From contig CM041200.1 in the NCBI GenBank assembly GCA_023078555.1, positions 5,422,936 through 5,486,935 on the forward strand: 64,000 nucleotides of DNA, in the 5' to 3' direction. Shown here piece after piece: positions 12,793 to 25,200 of this stretch (the stretch's first letter is position 1; every line of letters starts with the position of its first letter). The position numbers were made by a program, and so were the translations under genes. The DNA is from Ulva prolifera. Its lineage: Eukaryota; Chlorophyta; Ulvophyceae; Ulvales; Ulvaceae. Under the pieces are notes generated by a model, which did not search any database, was not told the DNA's origin, and saw nothing but the letters and a program-made list of their open reading frames with translations.

Positions 12793-13078
12793 GTCGGTGC
12801 AACCCACACACCTTGCCCCCCCCCCCCCTCCCCCCCACCACACACACCCCTTGTAACACCCCTTGCTTCTTGTAGCACATCCACACCCGCAAGCCTATTC
12901 ATGATCTCCCATTGCAATCGTGTTTGAGGCGGCCGGTCGGTGCAACCCACACACCTTGCCCCCCCCCCCCCTCCCCCCCACCACACACACCCCTTGTAAC
13001 ACCCCTTGCTTCTTGTAGCACACCCACACCCGCAAGCCTATTCATGATCTCCCATTGCAATCGTGTTTGAGGCGGCCG
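12793..13078. repeat. 143-bp tandem direct duplication
   Basis: Two head-to-tail copies, 12793-12935 and 12936-13078, are nearly identical. The one difference noticed is ACATCC against ACACCC. Each unit carries a C-rich run interrupted by a single T, a CCACCACACACACC stretch and a TGTAACACC element. Near identity implies a recent duplication. The homopolymer makes the exact count prone to sequencing or assembly error. Confidence 0.9.
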
Positions 13079-13999
13079 AAGACGAGATCTTGCGGCCTCC
13101 GCGCGCCAGGCCCACTATTTGCAAGTGCCCCCAGCCCACAACCCCCATCTCTTCCCATATACGCTCACAAGTTCGCCGCACCGCTGCACCCCATCCAAAG
13201 CCCTCAACATGTGGTGTCAAGGCTTTTACGGCCTTGGTGTACCAGCTCCAGTCTATGCAGCCGCTGCCCCGTACCACGTGACGGGCAGATCTCAAGAGCT
13301 GGCAGACCCATCGGAGATGGCCCCATGCGGACAAAGTAGGAGCAGCTTACTGCAAAGGCCATGAATGCTGCTTCAGCTTGGCCACAATGTCTGAAACGTT
13401 TCGGATAAGGCGTGAGTCCAGGCGTGCACTGCTTTGTTGTGACCAATATCAACAGAAGTCAAGTAAATGTATGCCCCAAGAGGCCGGCCTTCCAGTGTGG
13501 CGCTGTGTATCACAATATGCGCCAACTGCCTTCTTCCAGCCAGATCAATCTGTCAGTCAGAAGCCAAGTGTACATCATGGTATGTCTGGCGTATCAGCTG
13601 GAAACTGACACATGTACTGCCCCGATGCCCGCAGCAGACGCTAGTCCAGATCACATTGGTACTGGTGCCCACATTGCAACGCCTTCCAATGTTTGCAAAG
13701 CAGCACACACTGACCCGCTGACTACAGGACAGTCATCACACATGAATGTTTGGACAAGTTGTTCCAGATGTCTTGGCACCAGGGCCCAACAACCCAACTG
13801 CAGGTTGAATCCTTGCACACATGCTACAATTTCCAAAAGGACGAAATTCAACATCATGCTTCCCACACACGCCAATACATTTCCAGACACGGAACACGGA
13901 TAATTTCGCCTCAAGGCCAGACCTGCAGCTGCGGTATGGACCAAAGAAACGCAGACGTTGCAATACGGTAGTTCATAGGTTGCAAAGACGTTCCCTGAT
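13079..13999. other. Intergenic, no convincing gene
   Basis: Short open frames occur on both strands (for example 13651-13944 on the - strand, with a hydrophobic middle). None connects to a recognisable domain or to a sensible exon chain. I see nothing I can support here. Confidence 0.4.
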
Positions 14000-14809
14000 T
14001 CAGCTCAAGTCTGTCAGCAGCAGCAGGGCCTCAGCAACCTCTTGTTCAATCGATGATGGTTCAGTGTGTGCGCGACTGCGATTCCTTGTCGTCGGAGCTG
14101 TCAACAGTGGGCATTTACAATCATATACTTCCCGTTTTGAAGCCCGCGGCGCTGTCTGCCGCTGCGGTCTCTCAGAGCAGTGTCTTTCCAGAGGCGAGTC
14201 CACCGCTGGATGTGTGGGGTCGTAGCCACTGTACCGGGGGCCACCTGAAATGTGCACAAGGCTGTAAATGGAAATTTCGTCACCTTGAGGTATCTTTGTG
14301 TCGATTAACATGCCTAGGTCAATTCTGCTGGCGTGCTTCGATGAAAGCACACCATATGCACCCTCTTCGAGCATCTCAGCAGCTGCTGCATGCAGTAATG
14401 TGATGCAGCTTCCTTCAGAACAGCCCCACAAATCAAGTCTGTGTTCCATAGCAGCCATGCGCACAAGCCTTTGCGCGTGCTTACGTTCAATGCGCTCTGA
14501 ATTCGCCAGAGTCGCGACCGCGGCCTCGCATCCAGCGCATGCCAAATGTTGAGTACAAAATCTTGTACCAGGCAGCCGCTGACCACAAATCTTACATATG
14601 ATGAGCTCACCCACCGGGCGCCTGTTGTGAAGTCGGCAGACCTCAGACGTGACCGGCTTGAACAAGTTCACCGGATGGGTCATGTCGCGAACTGCTATGT
14701 ACCTCATCGCCTCGTGGACTGTCAAGAGATCTAAAATAGGCAAATACATACTAGGCCACATCTCAGTATATTGTTGCGGCCTGCACGTTAGTTCAATCGT
14801 GTAAATCAT
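14000..14809 (-). CDS. Orphan intronless ORF with Cys-rich motif, 269 aa
   Basis: A single uninterrupted frame with a true ATG at 14809 and no need for introns, which is unusual in this window. Residues 71-95 hold a Cys/His cluster (CKIC, then RFCTQHLACAGCEA) that could bind zinc, followed by a Leu/Ala/Arg-rich helical stretch (QRLVRMAAMEHRL) and a Ser/Arg-rich tail. I do not recognise a family. Together with the intronless ORF at 15599-16078 it may mark inserted DNA of viral or mobile origin, but that is a guess from the missing introns. It could also be a chance frame. Confidence 0.35.
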   Translation of the reverse strand: MIYTIELTCRPQQYTEMWPSMYLPILDLLTVHEAMRYIAVRDMTHPVNLFKPVTSEVCRLHNRRPVGELIICKICGQRLPGTRFCTQHLACAGCEAAVATLANSERIERKHAQRLVRMAAMEHRLDLWGCSEGSCITLLHAAAAEMLEEGAYGVLSSKHASRIDLGMLIDTKIPQGDEISIYSLVHISGGPRYSGYDPTHPAVDSPLERHCSERPQRQTAPRASKREVYDCKCPLLTAPTTRNRSRAHTEPSSIEQEVAEALLLLTDLS

Positions 14810-15598
14810 CGCCAGCTGTTGTGTCGTTGCTTGACAAAATCAGTCACCTACATGTCCGTATGAACACCACATTACACGCGACAACATGAGCGGTGAACTG
14901 AAGGTACGTACGTGAATCGTTATTGGAGGCTTATTAATCCTTAGAGTGTTGTTGATACCAGCATCGCCTCGACAATACCACTGCAAGCTTCGAAGGGCAG
15001 CCAACCTTTGACTTACAGTGTAAGTGAAAACAAATCCGTCGTAAGCCTTTGGGACTTCGATAGTGCCATTCAGTCAACCAGCCAGTTTGCGATTCTGGCG
15101 CGGGCCGCCGCGCCGTGAATCATGTGCTGAATAGACAAGTCCAGCGTGACATGGCTTAGAGGATCCTTAGAGCCTTTGCTCCCACCCGTCGACTGAGCAC
15201 TCTCGAGGCACTCGAACGACACGCCTGGTGCAGTTTCGATAATTCTCTCGGCGTAGCGTGAGCACCAGCGGTATCTGCCAAGGCCACATCAATTTCAAGC
15301 ACATGTCGGTGCCAAATTACACGCTGCAGCAAATTCGGCCATGTTGGAGAGCCAGGTACCTGCCAGTGATTGTAGATGGCCTTCTGTGCATCAAACGGCA
15401 GTGTCACTGGTTCATAGCGAAGACTCTACGTCTTCACGCCGTGTTATAATTACGTGTCGTGCTGGATTTCGATGCGTATAAACATAGCAACATAGGCACA
15501 CGCGCAACGGCGCGCTATCTAAGTGCACAAGGTAGGGGATATGATTTGGCTTGTATAAGGGTCCCTAATCTTGAATGATTTTGTTCGGACGATGCACA

Positions 15599-16078
15599 AT
15601 GTCCAACACAGCTGTTCAGGCACCCCTAGATGCATTAGGCCTAGATGAACTGGTTGTGTCCATCAATCTCCACGCTCGAACTTGGGAACCCCTGCGCAGG
15701 GGTCAGATTAATCCGCACCAGACCATCAATGTGAATGTATGTGCGAGCAGTCGGAGAGGGACCGTGCCATGCACGGCCATGATCAACGTTGGACGCGGCG
15801 CCGACGACTTGTGCGTTTACAAAGCACGAGGGCTGCACTTGGTTTGGCTGACAAATGTGGCGCGGTTTAATGCCTCGCCTTTTCGCGCGCTCTGCGTCAT
15901 GTTATCCTCCCGGCCTGTTGCGCGCCGCGGACCTGCGACAGCGATCGCATGTGTATATATACCTTCATCCGCCGCATATACAGCGACCACGTCCGATCCT
16001 CTGGTAGTCAGCAAGCAGGATCTGCGGCACCACATAGTCGAGTGGTTGCCAACGAGATTGCCATCCTGCGGTGTCTGA
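15599..16078 (+). CDS. Orphan intronless ORF, about 159 aa
   Basis: An open frame reaches upstream to an ATG at 15575. A TATA-like TATAAGG lies at about 15554-15560, which would place transcription start close to 15585 and favour the second in-frame ATG at 15599 (MSNTAVQAPLD). The stop is TGA at 16076-16078, and TGTAA follows at 16084-16088, the expected poly(A) signal. The product looks soluble and mixed alpha/beta; no domain is recognised. TATA, ORF and poly(A) signal in order make a real transcript plausible. All three are short motifs, so chance is not excluded. Confidence 0.4.
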   Translation: MSNTAVQAPLDALGLDELVVSINLHARTWEPLRRGQINPHQTINVNVCASSRRGTVPCTAMINVGRGADDLCVYKARGLHLVWLTNVARFNASPFRALCVMLSSRPVARRGPATAIACVYIPSSAAYTATTSDPLVVSKQDLRHHIVEWLPTRLPSCGV

Positions 16079-16467
16079 TTGTGTGTAATTTTCACTCGGG
16101 ATCCCGATGTACATTTGTCGCGCGCAGGCCTCGCAGCCGGCGCTGAGCGTTGAGCAGGTGTCCTGGTTTATGCCCCCTTACCCATTTCACATCTCGTGAC
16201 GCGCAGCACACCTGATCATCACTCGGTAATGCAACAGACATTGCTGCACCGGCATGTGACGACTGACCACGTTAACTCCCCTCCTTGATGATAGCTTTAG
16301 CAATTTGGTCCCTCAATGGTTCGGTGCAGGCGATTTCAGCATGATGTGTGTGCCCCTTCAGTGTCTGCCCCCTCCCTGCAATAGCCTGCACATGCCGGAT
16401 TAGTCATGGCCTCATTAGACCTCATCATTGCACATGTACGTCCACTTCATACGGCAACACAACCAGC
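16079..16467. other. Intergenic
   Basis: Short spacer between the orphan ORF and the 3' end of the cyclic-nucleotide-binding gene. Nothing was seen besides the TGTAA at 16084-16088. Confidence 0.5.
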
Positions 16468-19400
16468 CTACAACCAGGCTTTGAGCACAGCAGCCCTAGC
16501 TGACACACGGCCAGGTCCCTCACACCTGATGAGTCGGTAACCGTTCAGAAGGAAGCACACCGCACTGACCATGTGCCGGACGTGTTCAGCAGTTTCAGGC
16601 TTCCTGCAGTTTACTTTCTCAACAAGGCTGCACTGGCAAAATTCCCATGGCAAGACAAGTTGTTGCCGCTTTGTTTGATTACTGTAGCGCTTGCATATCT
16701 CCTGCAGAGAATCCCTAGCCTCCTCTTCAGCTTTCCCTGATTGCACCCTGTATATGCAAGATTCAGAAAATGCTTCAGTTTGCTGTAGTATGCTCGCGCT
16801 GGTCCACAAGAACGATGGTCTACACACAGCCGATGTTGCTGTACTGTTTGGTTTATATAGCAGACCTATATGCCTGCGCACAAAAGCACATGATGCAATA
16901 TCAATGGCGAAACAGCCCAGGTTGTCCAGTTCTGGTGAACGTGCAAGCTCCCAGCGTAGATTCTATAGATTGAAATGTGTATGATGGTTTTGGTGTTGGA
17001 CGTGCGGTTTTGTAGTACCATTAGCACGGGTGCTCCACACCTTTTGTGGAAGGCAAGCCGCTCCCAAGCATCCAAAACTCTGCAAGGCTGCTGGCACTTC
17101 CAATTCTGACTTTGTTTGTTCGCTACATGGGATCTGTGTTGGGCTTGACAGTGGCTTAATGCAGCTGCACCACTTGACGACATATGCGATCCTGTAGATG
17201 ATCCTTCGGCTGCCAAATGGGTGCTTCGATGGAATGCCTGCTCTGCTAAATCTTGAAAGGGGTCTTTCATACTCATCCTGCCTGTGTCCGCCATGTGCCT
17301 ATCCTTGCGCATCCGGCTGGGCGTGTCCGAGCGGCCCAGCTGAGGTTCGCTTGCAACAGCCAACATGTGCAACATTTGGGAATCGGGTATGGGATCTGGC
17401 TCGGCAGAGCTGCTTGTGGCTTGGTCATGGGCTGTATCTATCGGTTTGGTACGCATTGAGGAACAGTCAGAAGAAAGATGCTGTTCTGGCAGGGCTCTCT
17501 TTCCTGCAGGTGCGCGGCTCCGGCGGCGGGCGTTGGGGCCAGTCAAGTACTGCCAGGATAGCTCTGCATCGTGATCTGACTCTGTCACCTGCTCAGATCA
17601 GATCTCATTAAGGTGTGGGACATGTCATTGCTGTGACGTCACGGTGGAACATTCGGCGGCATGATTCGTGCCTGCATCCAGCCTCGGTGATTATCAACAC
17701 TACCACACTCCATCTGATCTGCTTCCGCTCCAATGTGTCGATTGTACAGCTGGCTGCCTGCAGCAGCTCGCTCCCAAGACTTATTGCCAGGAGGCCTTAT
17801 CAATGCTGACCGGACAGCCGCCAGGTGTGCTGAGCCAAGCGGAACACATGTGTGTTGTGCATGGCCCAGATGATGCGCCACAGCTGCTACGTCGTGGTCA
17901 CAGTCATTCGCACAGGCGTTCATGCTTCTTGAGTCTTGTGTCTCGAAATACTGAGTCATGTTAGTATTTGACTTTTTACAGCTGGCCATGTTGCTGGGGC
18001 CGCAACTGTCCTGCAGTTCAGCTGGATCACAAGCCGTTATGTGCTCTGGGTCCACGTCAGCAGCCGCAGCGCTCTGCTGCACAATGCTCAGGCTCTGCTT
18101 CCTGTCATCAGTTTTCAGGAAATGGACGACCGCTTTGGGATGCTTCGCCAACCCATCTGATGGAGGTCCACTCTCGTAGTCATGGTGTTGGAGGAAACGC
18201 TGCATTGCAGTCATGCGGTGCAATGGAAAAACACTGCATGGCATTGCCAGCACATCCTCTTGCTTACTGTGCAAGTTGCAGTGCTCCTGCAAAACCCAAA
18301 GTAGTCTGTAAGTATGCATTAAGGTTGTACCACATAGCGGTGTCCAGAACATGTAGGAATGGCATCCTTCATGGGTTGCTCTCATGCCTGAAGCTCATTT
18401 ACTATCACATCTACCACTTGCTGTGTGAGATTGGAAAGTTTGGCGTCCTTGTGAACATTGTGATGATGTCGCTGTTGCTGCATCGTCCTACTTCTGTCAT
18501 CCTCCGAGGCGCTCCTTTTTGCCTTTTGTGGACCAAGCGGAGCGGAGGGCCAAGCGTATGTTGTCTGTCTGCTGCGTGGCCTACCTGCATAGACCCTGAT
18601 CCTAGTGTTGGCCACCCGTGGCTGAGACCATGATGGACCAATGACCGTGATGCCACTGGACGGTCCCAGGAGCGCGTCTGTTTTCGGGACTGCTACGATG
18701 CATAGCAGGCAGGAGCTATTGTCCAGCAGCGGGAGCATTCCTGATCTAGTTAATGTGCAGCCTGCGCCCTCCACATGCTGCGCAGCAAAGCTCCATGATG
18801 GTGCAGTGTTCACTGGGGCTGCTCCAACATTGACACTGCCCAGATCTGCCTTGCAGTCCCGCGATGCGCCGCCCACCGTGCTGTCCAGATCTACCACAGC
18901 GGCGTGTTGGGCAAACACAGCCACAAGCATATCCACAACGCTGGCAAAAGCTGGCTGGTCCCACTGCATGTGACCGCCTTTGCTGCCATAAGCTGGCTGG
19001 TGTGACGTAGCTACACCTCGATCTTGAGCAGCTGTCTTCGACTGATAACCCGCGATACCTTCTGCACCTCCATGACTCATGCTAACAGCTCCACTTGCCA
19101 TGCCCGGCTCCCTGGAGCAAGACACTGAGGCCCGGCGTGGCCAAGCTGCTGCACAGCCTGAACTGGAGGTTTCCCCCTGATTCCCCCTGTCCCTGCCGCT
19201 TACTCCACGCTGCAGCTGCTGAAGGCCAGCATCCACTGTGATGGCGAGATTGGTGGTGTCCAGCGCCCGAAAGTGGGGCGTGAGGCAGGTAAGAGCTTGT
19301 GCAACGTCGCACTCAAGCTTCAGCCCTTGCATGTCAGCGAGGATGTGGGGTCTGGAGTCACAGCCGGCGGGTCCAGGTGACGTGGCAGCCTTCACATCAT

Positions 19401-21570
19401 CATTTGCGGCCTGTGATGAAACCTTGCCTGACAGGATCCGCAGGTCTCTACCATGCAGCAACTGCTTGATGCGGCTCTCCACTACTCGTGCAACCTCTGG
19501 CGGTAACCGTGTGCTCTCCTGTGAATGCGCACCAGGCGTTCAGCCTCAGAAGCCACCAGCCTGCCTCTGCATGGTCGACCATTCTGCGTGACAGCATCAT
19601 CGAAGCCTGCCTCTACCTCTGGCAGGTGTAAGCTTTGACTGGAAACGATACAGCAGTGGCTGCATGCAGGTGCCATCTGACCCCGGCCCAATGCAGGAGC
19701 ACGACAACAGCAGCCACATGCTTGAGATGAATGCATGGTGCATGCAGCAAAGATCAGAAGCTGTGCAGGCACAGATGAAGGTTCACACTGCAGCGCGGGT
19801 GGCCAGGACATCCTGCCGGGCAGCAGCGAGGCGTCGGATGTCCCCAAGGCGTTCGGCGTCGAAGCAAGCACGAGCCTCAGCCGTGGTCATGCTCAGCAGC
19901 ACCATGTCCCCTTCCGCCACGACAGTAGCAGTTCGCATTGGTGCTGCCCATGGGCGTATGCTGTCTGCATCCATCAACAGCCTTGACTCGCCCAGCATCT
20001 CTCCCGCATGCAGCCAGCAAACAACCCTGCGGACCACGATTTTGCTGAATAACAAGGCGCCTCTGCACATGGTGAGCAAGGCTATTGATCACATAGAGCT
20101 CAAAATCAACTCTCTTGGTGGCAGCTGCTGTAGAAATAGATGTCTGCATGAGGCTGCATTTCGAGTAACGGTGACTTGCATGTCAGTAGAGTCAGTCTAC
20201 GATGGGACAAGCTCCACTGCACTTGACAGGTTCTGCGCACCTGCATCCTGCTGCCTCACTCATGGCAGCGACTGGAGGGAGCAGTGTATTGCCGTCGGCG
20301 GTAGACCGCTGGTGCTCCCACTGCTGATGCTGCTGAGCAAATTCAGGGTCAACGAGAACTTTGGCATTACCGTTTGCGATGATGCAGATTGGTGAGGTCT
20401 CCAGGATCGGGTCTCCTTGCTGGAAGAGGATGCTCCCAGTGTCCAGAAAGGAGGACTTGAAGCGGTGCATCATGTTGCAAAAGACATGCTCCATGCCCAT
20501 GCTTGCAATCAGGCTCACGCTCAGCAGTCGCTGCATCTTCACTTTGGTTGACATCGCTAGAGACCCTCGGCAGATGCTCCTGCACAAAGCTTACAGTGCA
20601 CCTAGTGATGCATTTGCGGTTGCTGCATCTTAGGGTCAAGAAAGGGACAAGGAAATGGTGAGGTCATGGCATGCACCTGCAAGATTGCCTGATGCACTCG
20701 GATGAGATCCATGGAATACCAGCGACTCAATTCGCCTTGTGTCGCAAAGCCAGGCAAATATTGCCGGCCACGTTACATGATGATAACAAGCGAGTCGAGC
20801 TTCACCTGAAGTCACATCCATGCAACGCTAGCAGCAGGCCAGACTTGCCGCCCACCAAAGTTGTTGGTTGCAGATGGCCTCCCTCCAGCAGGTCCTCACC
20901 GATTGGCTCCCGGGCCTGATATGTTTCTAGCAGCTCGCCAAAGCTTCTATGCATACGCACAGGTGGTCCCTGTAGCTCGGCTTGTGCCTGCCGTTCATGC
21001 TTGCTGTATGCTTCCAAGGTCCCCCGAAGCACAACTCGCAGCATGTCGCTGGGGCGCCGGGCTTGGACCACCTGCACTACGATATTGCTTATGAGGCAAC
21101 AGCAGCTTGTGATGTTGTATCGAAGAATTACTGATCGGTTGTGCAACCAGTGTGAATGCTGCTTAGAAAACACAAACGTGCAATCTTGTGCATTTAGCAC
21201 CCATGGCCTGTGGCGGACTCCTTCCTTGTTCCACAGTGCATACCACTTGCCCAGCTTCAAACTCATGGAGTTCCACTACCCTGGCGAACTCTACTTGCTG
21301 CCACGCTGGGCAACCAGCTAGTATCGGGGACAAGCTGAGGAAGCGTTGCAGTATGACTAGCTGTTGCCGAGTTCTTTCATTTGGTAGACAAGATGCAGCT
21401 GTGATTACGTCAATCAGGGAGTGGCCGGCTTGTTTTACATGCTTGAACGCCACCAACGCTTTGGGGATTGTGCGCAGTGAGAGCCGCTTCCGTCCGGGCT
21501 TGGTCCATGTCAGTGACGTCCGATCGGTTCTCAGCTGCCCGGCGCTACACTCGCTGTTTGCCAGATCCAT
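16468..21570 (-). CDS. Cyclic nucleotide-binding domain protein
   Basis: The start is the ATG at 21570, preceded by an in-frame TAG. The first exons (21570 to about 20810) encode a cyclic nucleotide-binding fold: ILQRFLSLSPILAGCPAWQQ, then VVELHEFEAGQVV, then (after an intron) MLRVVLRGTLEAYSK and PIGEDLLEG. A second such domain lies at about 20590-19783: ILFQQGDPILETSPICII, GNAKVLV, GEMLGESRLL, then a block like the C-helix approach. The canonical phosphate-binding FGE-x-AL-x-R-A-T is not clearly visible in either, so ligand binding is uncertain. From about 19500 to 17000 the protein is long, Ser/Gly/Gln-rich and probably disordered. The last exon ends near LVEKVNCRKPETAEH. Splices VDVI (18392) to EHCNLH (about 18290) match in phase; most other boundaries are approximate. 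The C-terminal 1.1 kb could belong to a separate gene. Confidence 0.7.
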
Positions 21571-22262
21571 ACCGAAATCCTATCAAGTCTTTTATGTCCA
21601 GGTGAAGGGGCAAGAGCCCAGACATCGTCAATTACATGCGCAACTGCAGACATCTACAGGAGAAGCGAATGTGAAGCGCTGACACAAGTTCCAGAGCGTA
21701 CATGCCCTGCTGCAGGCAAGTAGCTGAAGGTGCATAAACTGCTGCGATCGGCGATGGGACCGTTCAAGCCTAGGCTGGCATGTCAGTTCGGTCCATGGAT
21801 TGTATCACAGTCCATCCATAGGTGTTGTGCAGCCGGGAGGAGATTCCTCGACGTTGAAAGTGCATTCAAACTTTACGGCCGACATCGCCTGCGATCATGC
21901 TGTTGCATACACACGACATCGAACTGCGATGCCGCTCATGCGCTCCAGCATGCATGAATTTGCAACACCATGGCAAACAAGCTGGTCGTCAATCTCAACC
22001 ACGAACGCAGGCACGCGTCCGCAAGCAGCCGTTTTAATCAAAATTGTCCCCACGGCGCACACGTTCGGGGGGGGGCACATTGGAGTATTGCAGACCGCAG
22101 GCGTGCAGCAAAGTACGTAAGAGACGAGTGGTGTTCTGTGTGGATCAGATCGAATACCTTGCCGCAGTTCTACATATGTGATCAGCGTCCACACGCATAT
22201 GACTGGTGTTTCACTGCTTATGCTGCACTTCCCATACATCTGATCTCAGCCGGTGCAGCGGT
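21571..22262. promoter_or_regulatory. Shared divergent promoter region
   Basis: 692 bases separate the start codons of the cyclic-nucleotide-binding gene (-) and the CLC exchanger (+). Both promoters and 5' UTRs must lie here or in leader introns. No strong TATA box stands out. A run of G (GGGGGGG near 22070) is present. Coregulation is only an inference from the head-to-head layout. Confidence 0.4.
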
Positions 22263-25200
22263 ATGAATGGCATCAGCGACCGGCCCATTCTGAGCTCGGA
22301 CAGCGGCACCCCGGACAGAATCTATCTAGACGTTGATAGGACAGAACCATTCAGCTGGATACAGTGTGCATCTTCCCCTGTGTCCCTTGACTGCGTCTCC
22401 AGTGAAGCCCCATCCCATGCTTATGCTACCGCACACATTTTAACGTAAGCTGGATGTGTTCTCCCAGAACTCTGTGGCTTAGCTGAATTTTTGGTCTTTT
22501 AAATCGATGTTACGTCACAAATCTCCTATGTGAAGGATGTTGCAAGCCCAGTTGCGGGGTGGCAGGTTCATCTGCCATCCAACCCAGATGCCTGTCAGTT
22601 GATGTCATCCGCAATCATACAGGCATGGCCGAATATGGCAAGGGATCAAACGTTTTCTTGATACTGATGAAGCGGAGTATGAGCGTGTGGCCGGCGAAAA
22701 GGCCTATGATTCCATGGAGTATAACCCCTCCAACTCAGCAGTTTACCGAGCATGGCTTTCTCGCCAACCACACGGCCGATCATGGGATAAATGGCTGCTA
22801 ATGGTATGTCAATCGGGTCGATTGTCAACTAGCTGGCTCATTTGAGGGCATCATCTGTCCTGCATCTACATGCTCGGCGTTTGCCATCAGTACCACGCCC
22901 AAGTCTTGACCGCAGTAATGTTGCAGGCGGCAATCGGCTGTTCCGTGGGCACAGTGTCATTTTGCCTGCAACAGACCATCAAGTTCCTGTTCTCGGTCAG
23001 AGAGAATGTTGGTCGCTACTTTCTTGACTGGGACATGGTTGGGGGCTACATGTTGGCGTGGTTCTTCTATGTTGCGGCCTCAGTATTCTTTGCAACAGTC
23101 GCTTCCATCCTGGTGGTCGTAGTGGCGCCAGCTGCTTCCGCCAGTGGCGTTCCCCAAATTATGGCATTCCTGAATGGCGTCCGCATGCCAAAGGCACGTC
23201 CCCTGGCGTCACACCCCTGCTCATGTCCGTTACCAATTTGCCTTCCCGTGCTCTCCTCGCTGAAGTTCTGTCTGCCCTCGTCCTGTGGCCGACTGCTCCA
23301 TTCGCTGCCTGGCCGCCGTTTCTCAGAACACAAGGGTGAGCAGGCCCTACATCATGTGCAATTTCCACTCCGTGAATCCCATGCCACCTTTCGCAATGGC
23401 TCCATTTTCCTGCTGCGTCCACAGCTACATCTCTCTAAGCAGGTGGCGTTATACCTGGCGTTGATCAGTAAGCACGACTTCTACATCATCCGCCATCGCA
23501 TTTGCGGCACCAGGCCCAAACGAACACGATCTCTGCAGCTCCTCAACATGTGGACGTTCATTGTGAAGTTCTGGTCGTGTGCCCTCTGCGTCGCAGCAGG
23601 CCTGCCAGTCGGCCCAGAGGGCCCGATCATCCACATGGGTGCCTTCCTTGGCTCGGCCATCAGTGGGTTGCACTCCACAACGCTGCGCTTCGACCTTGGG
23701 GTCTTCCGGCACCTGCGCAACAGCAAGCACAAGCGTGACTTTGTGACAGCGGGCGTGGCGGCAGGCGTTGCTGCGGCCTTCGACGCGCCCCTCGGCGGCC
23801 TGCTGTTTGCCTTTGAGGAGGTCGCCAGCTTCTGGCACTCCCACCTTGGCTGGCAGGTCTTCTTCTGCTGCGTCGTCGCCGTCCTTGTACAGGTGTGCCG
23901 CCCCCGCACTGCGCTCTCTGGCTCAGTCCACCAGAGTTTGCCTCCATACTGTGCTCCTGCCAAAGCAAATTGGCTCCCATGCGCTGCGTGTGGCAGTCGC
24001 TGGCTGCAACACATTCAATTCGGTGCCCATATGACAATCAAGAAATGATGCATGGCGGCCATGAGCCAAACGCCAATCATCAACTGGCAGATGTACATGC
24101 GGCAGGTGGCCAAGCATCAGCCATCCGTGAATCACATGTTTTGATGCGCTCATTCATCCTCTTATGCAGTCAGGCATTGTGATTGCGCATGCCAAGCTGC
24201 CAGTGAAAGCCACCGACGCCTGACATGCCTTACGCACCGCTCGCACCGCAGAACCTACTGTACAGCCTGGACCGCGCAATCCACAACACCGGCCACTTTG
24301 GCTTCTTCTCCGGAAATGTCACTTTCAAGGTCGGCATCGAGGTGTATGCACACGTGCTCACGATAGTCCCGGCCGCGCTCCTCGGCATCGTGTGCGGCGC
24401 GTTTGCGATCGCGTTCACGAAGCTCAACCTCGCCATCGCACGCTGGCGCGCCGCCGTCGTCAAGCCGTCCAACGCACGCCGCGTCCTCGAGGTCCTCACG
24501 ATGACCCTCGTCTACACCGGCGTCTGTATGCTGCTGCCGCACTTCTTCCCGTGTCGCGAGACGCAGTGCACGGTGCCGCGCTTCGGCCCGCACACCGACG
24601 TGCGGTGCGCGGCGTCGGCAGCGGGCTACCACACCAACGCGCTGAACGAGACTGTGATGGACACGAACGAGGACCTCGCGCTCACGCCAGACCTCTTCAC
24701 GTGCCCCTACGTGATCAACCCGGAGGACAATCAGCAGTACATTGTGCATTATAACTCGATGGCGACGCTGATGAACCCGCTCGGGGAGGATACGATCAGC
24801 CGCTTGTTTGCTCGCGGCGTGCACCGGGAGTTTGGCTACACAACGCTCCTCATGCTTCTCTGCTGGTGTGCCCCCCCCCAGCGAAGCCCTGAGCATGCCT
24901 GAAGTTGTTCGTGCATTTGCAACAAGGTTGTGCAGATGGTGGGGCCGTGAGGCCTGCGTGAGCAGGAACATTAAGAGTAGTACTGTGATGCGGTGCCCAT
25001 GCACTACAACACAGCATTGTTTGTCAATTTCCGCTGCTGCGATACGCCAGCTGCGTTCCGATCTGCATGTTGCGCCGAACTCATCCGCTGCGAATATGTT
25101 ACCTATGCTCGCTAACCGTTGCTGGTGACCTAATCATGCTCTTCCCAAGTGAGGACATCCATGCAGTTACTTTCTTGGCGCGGCGTGGGCGGCCGGCATG

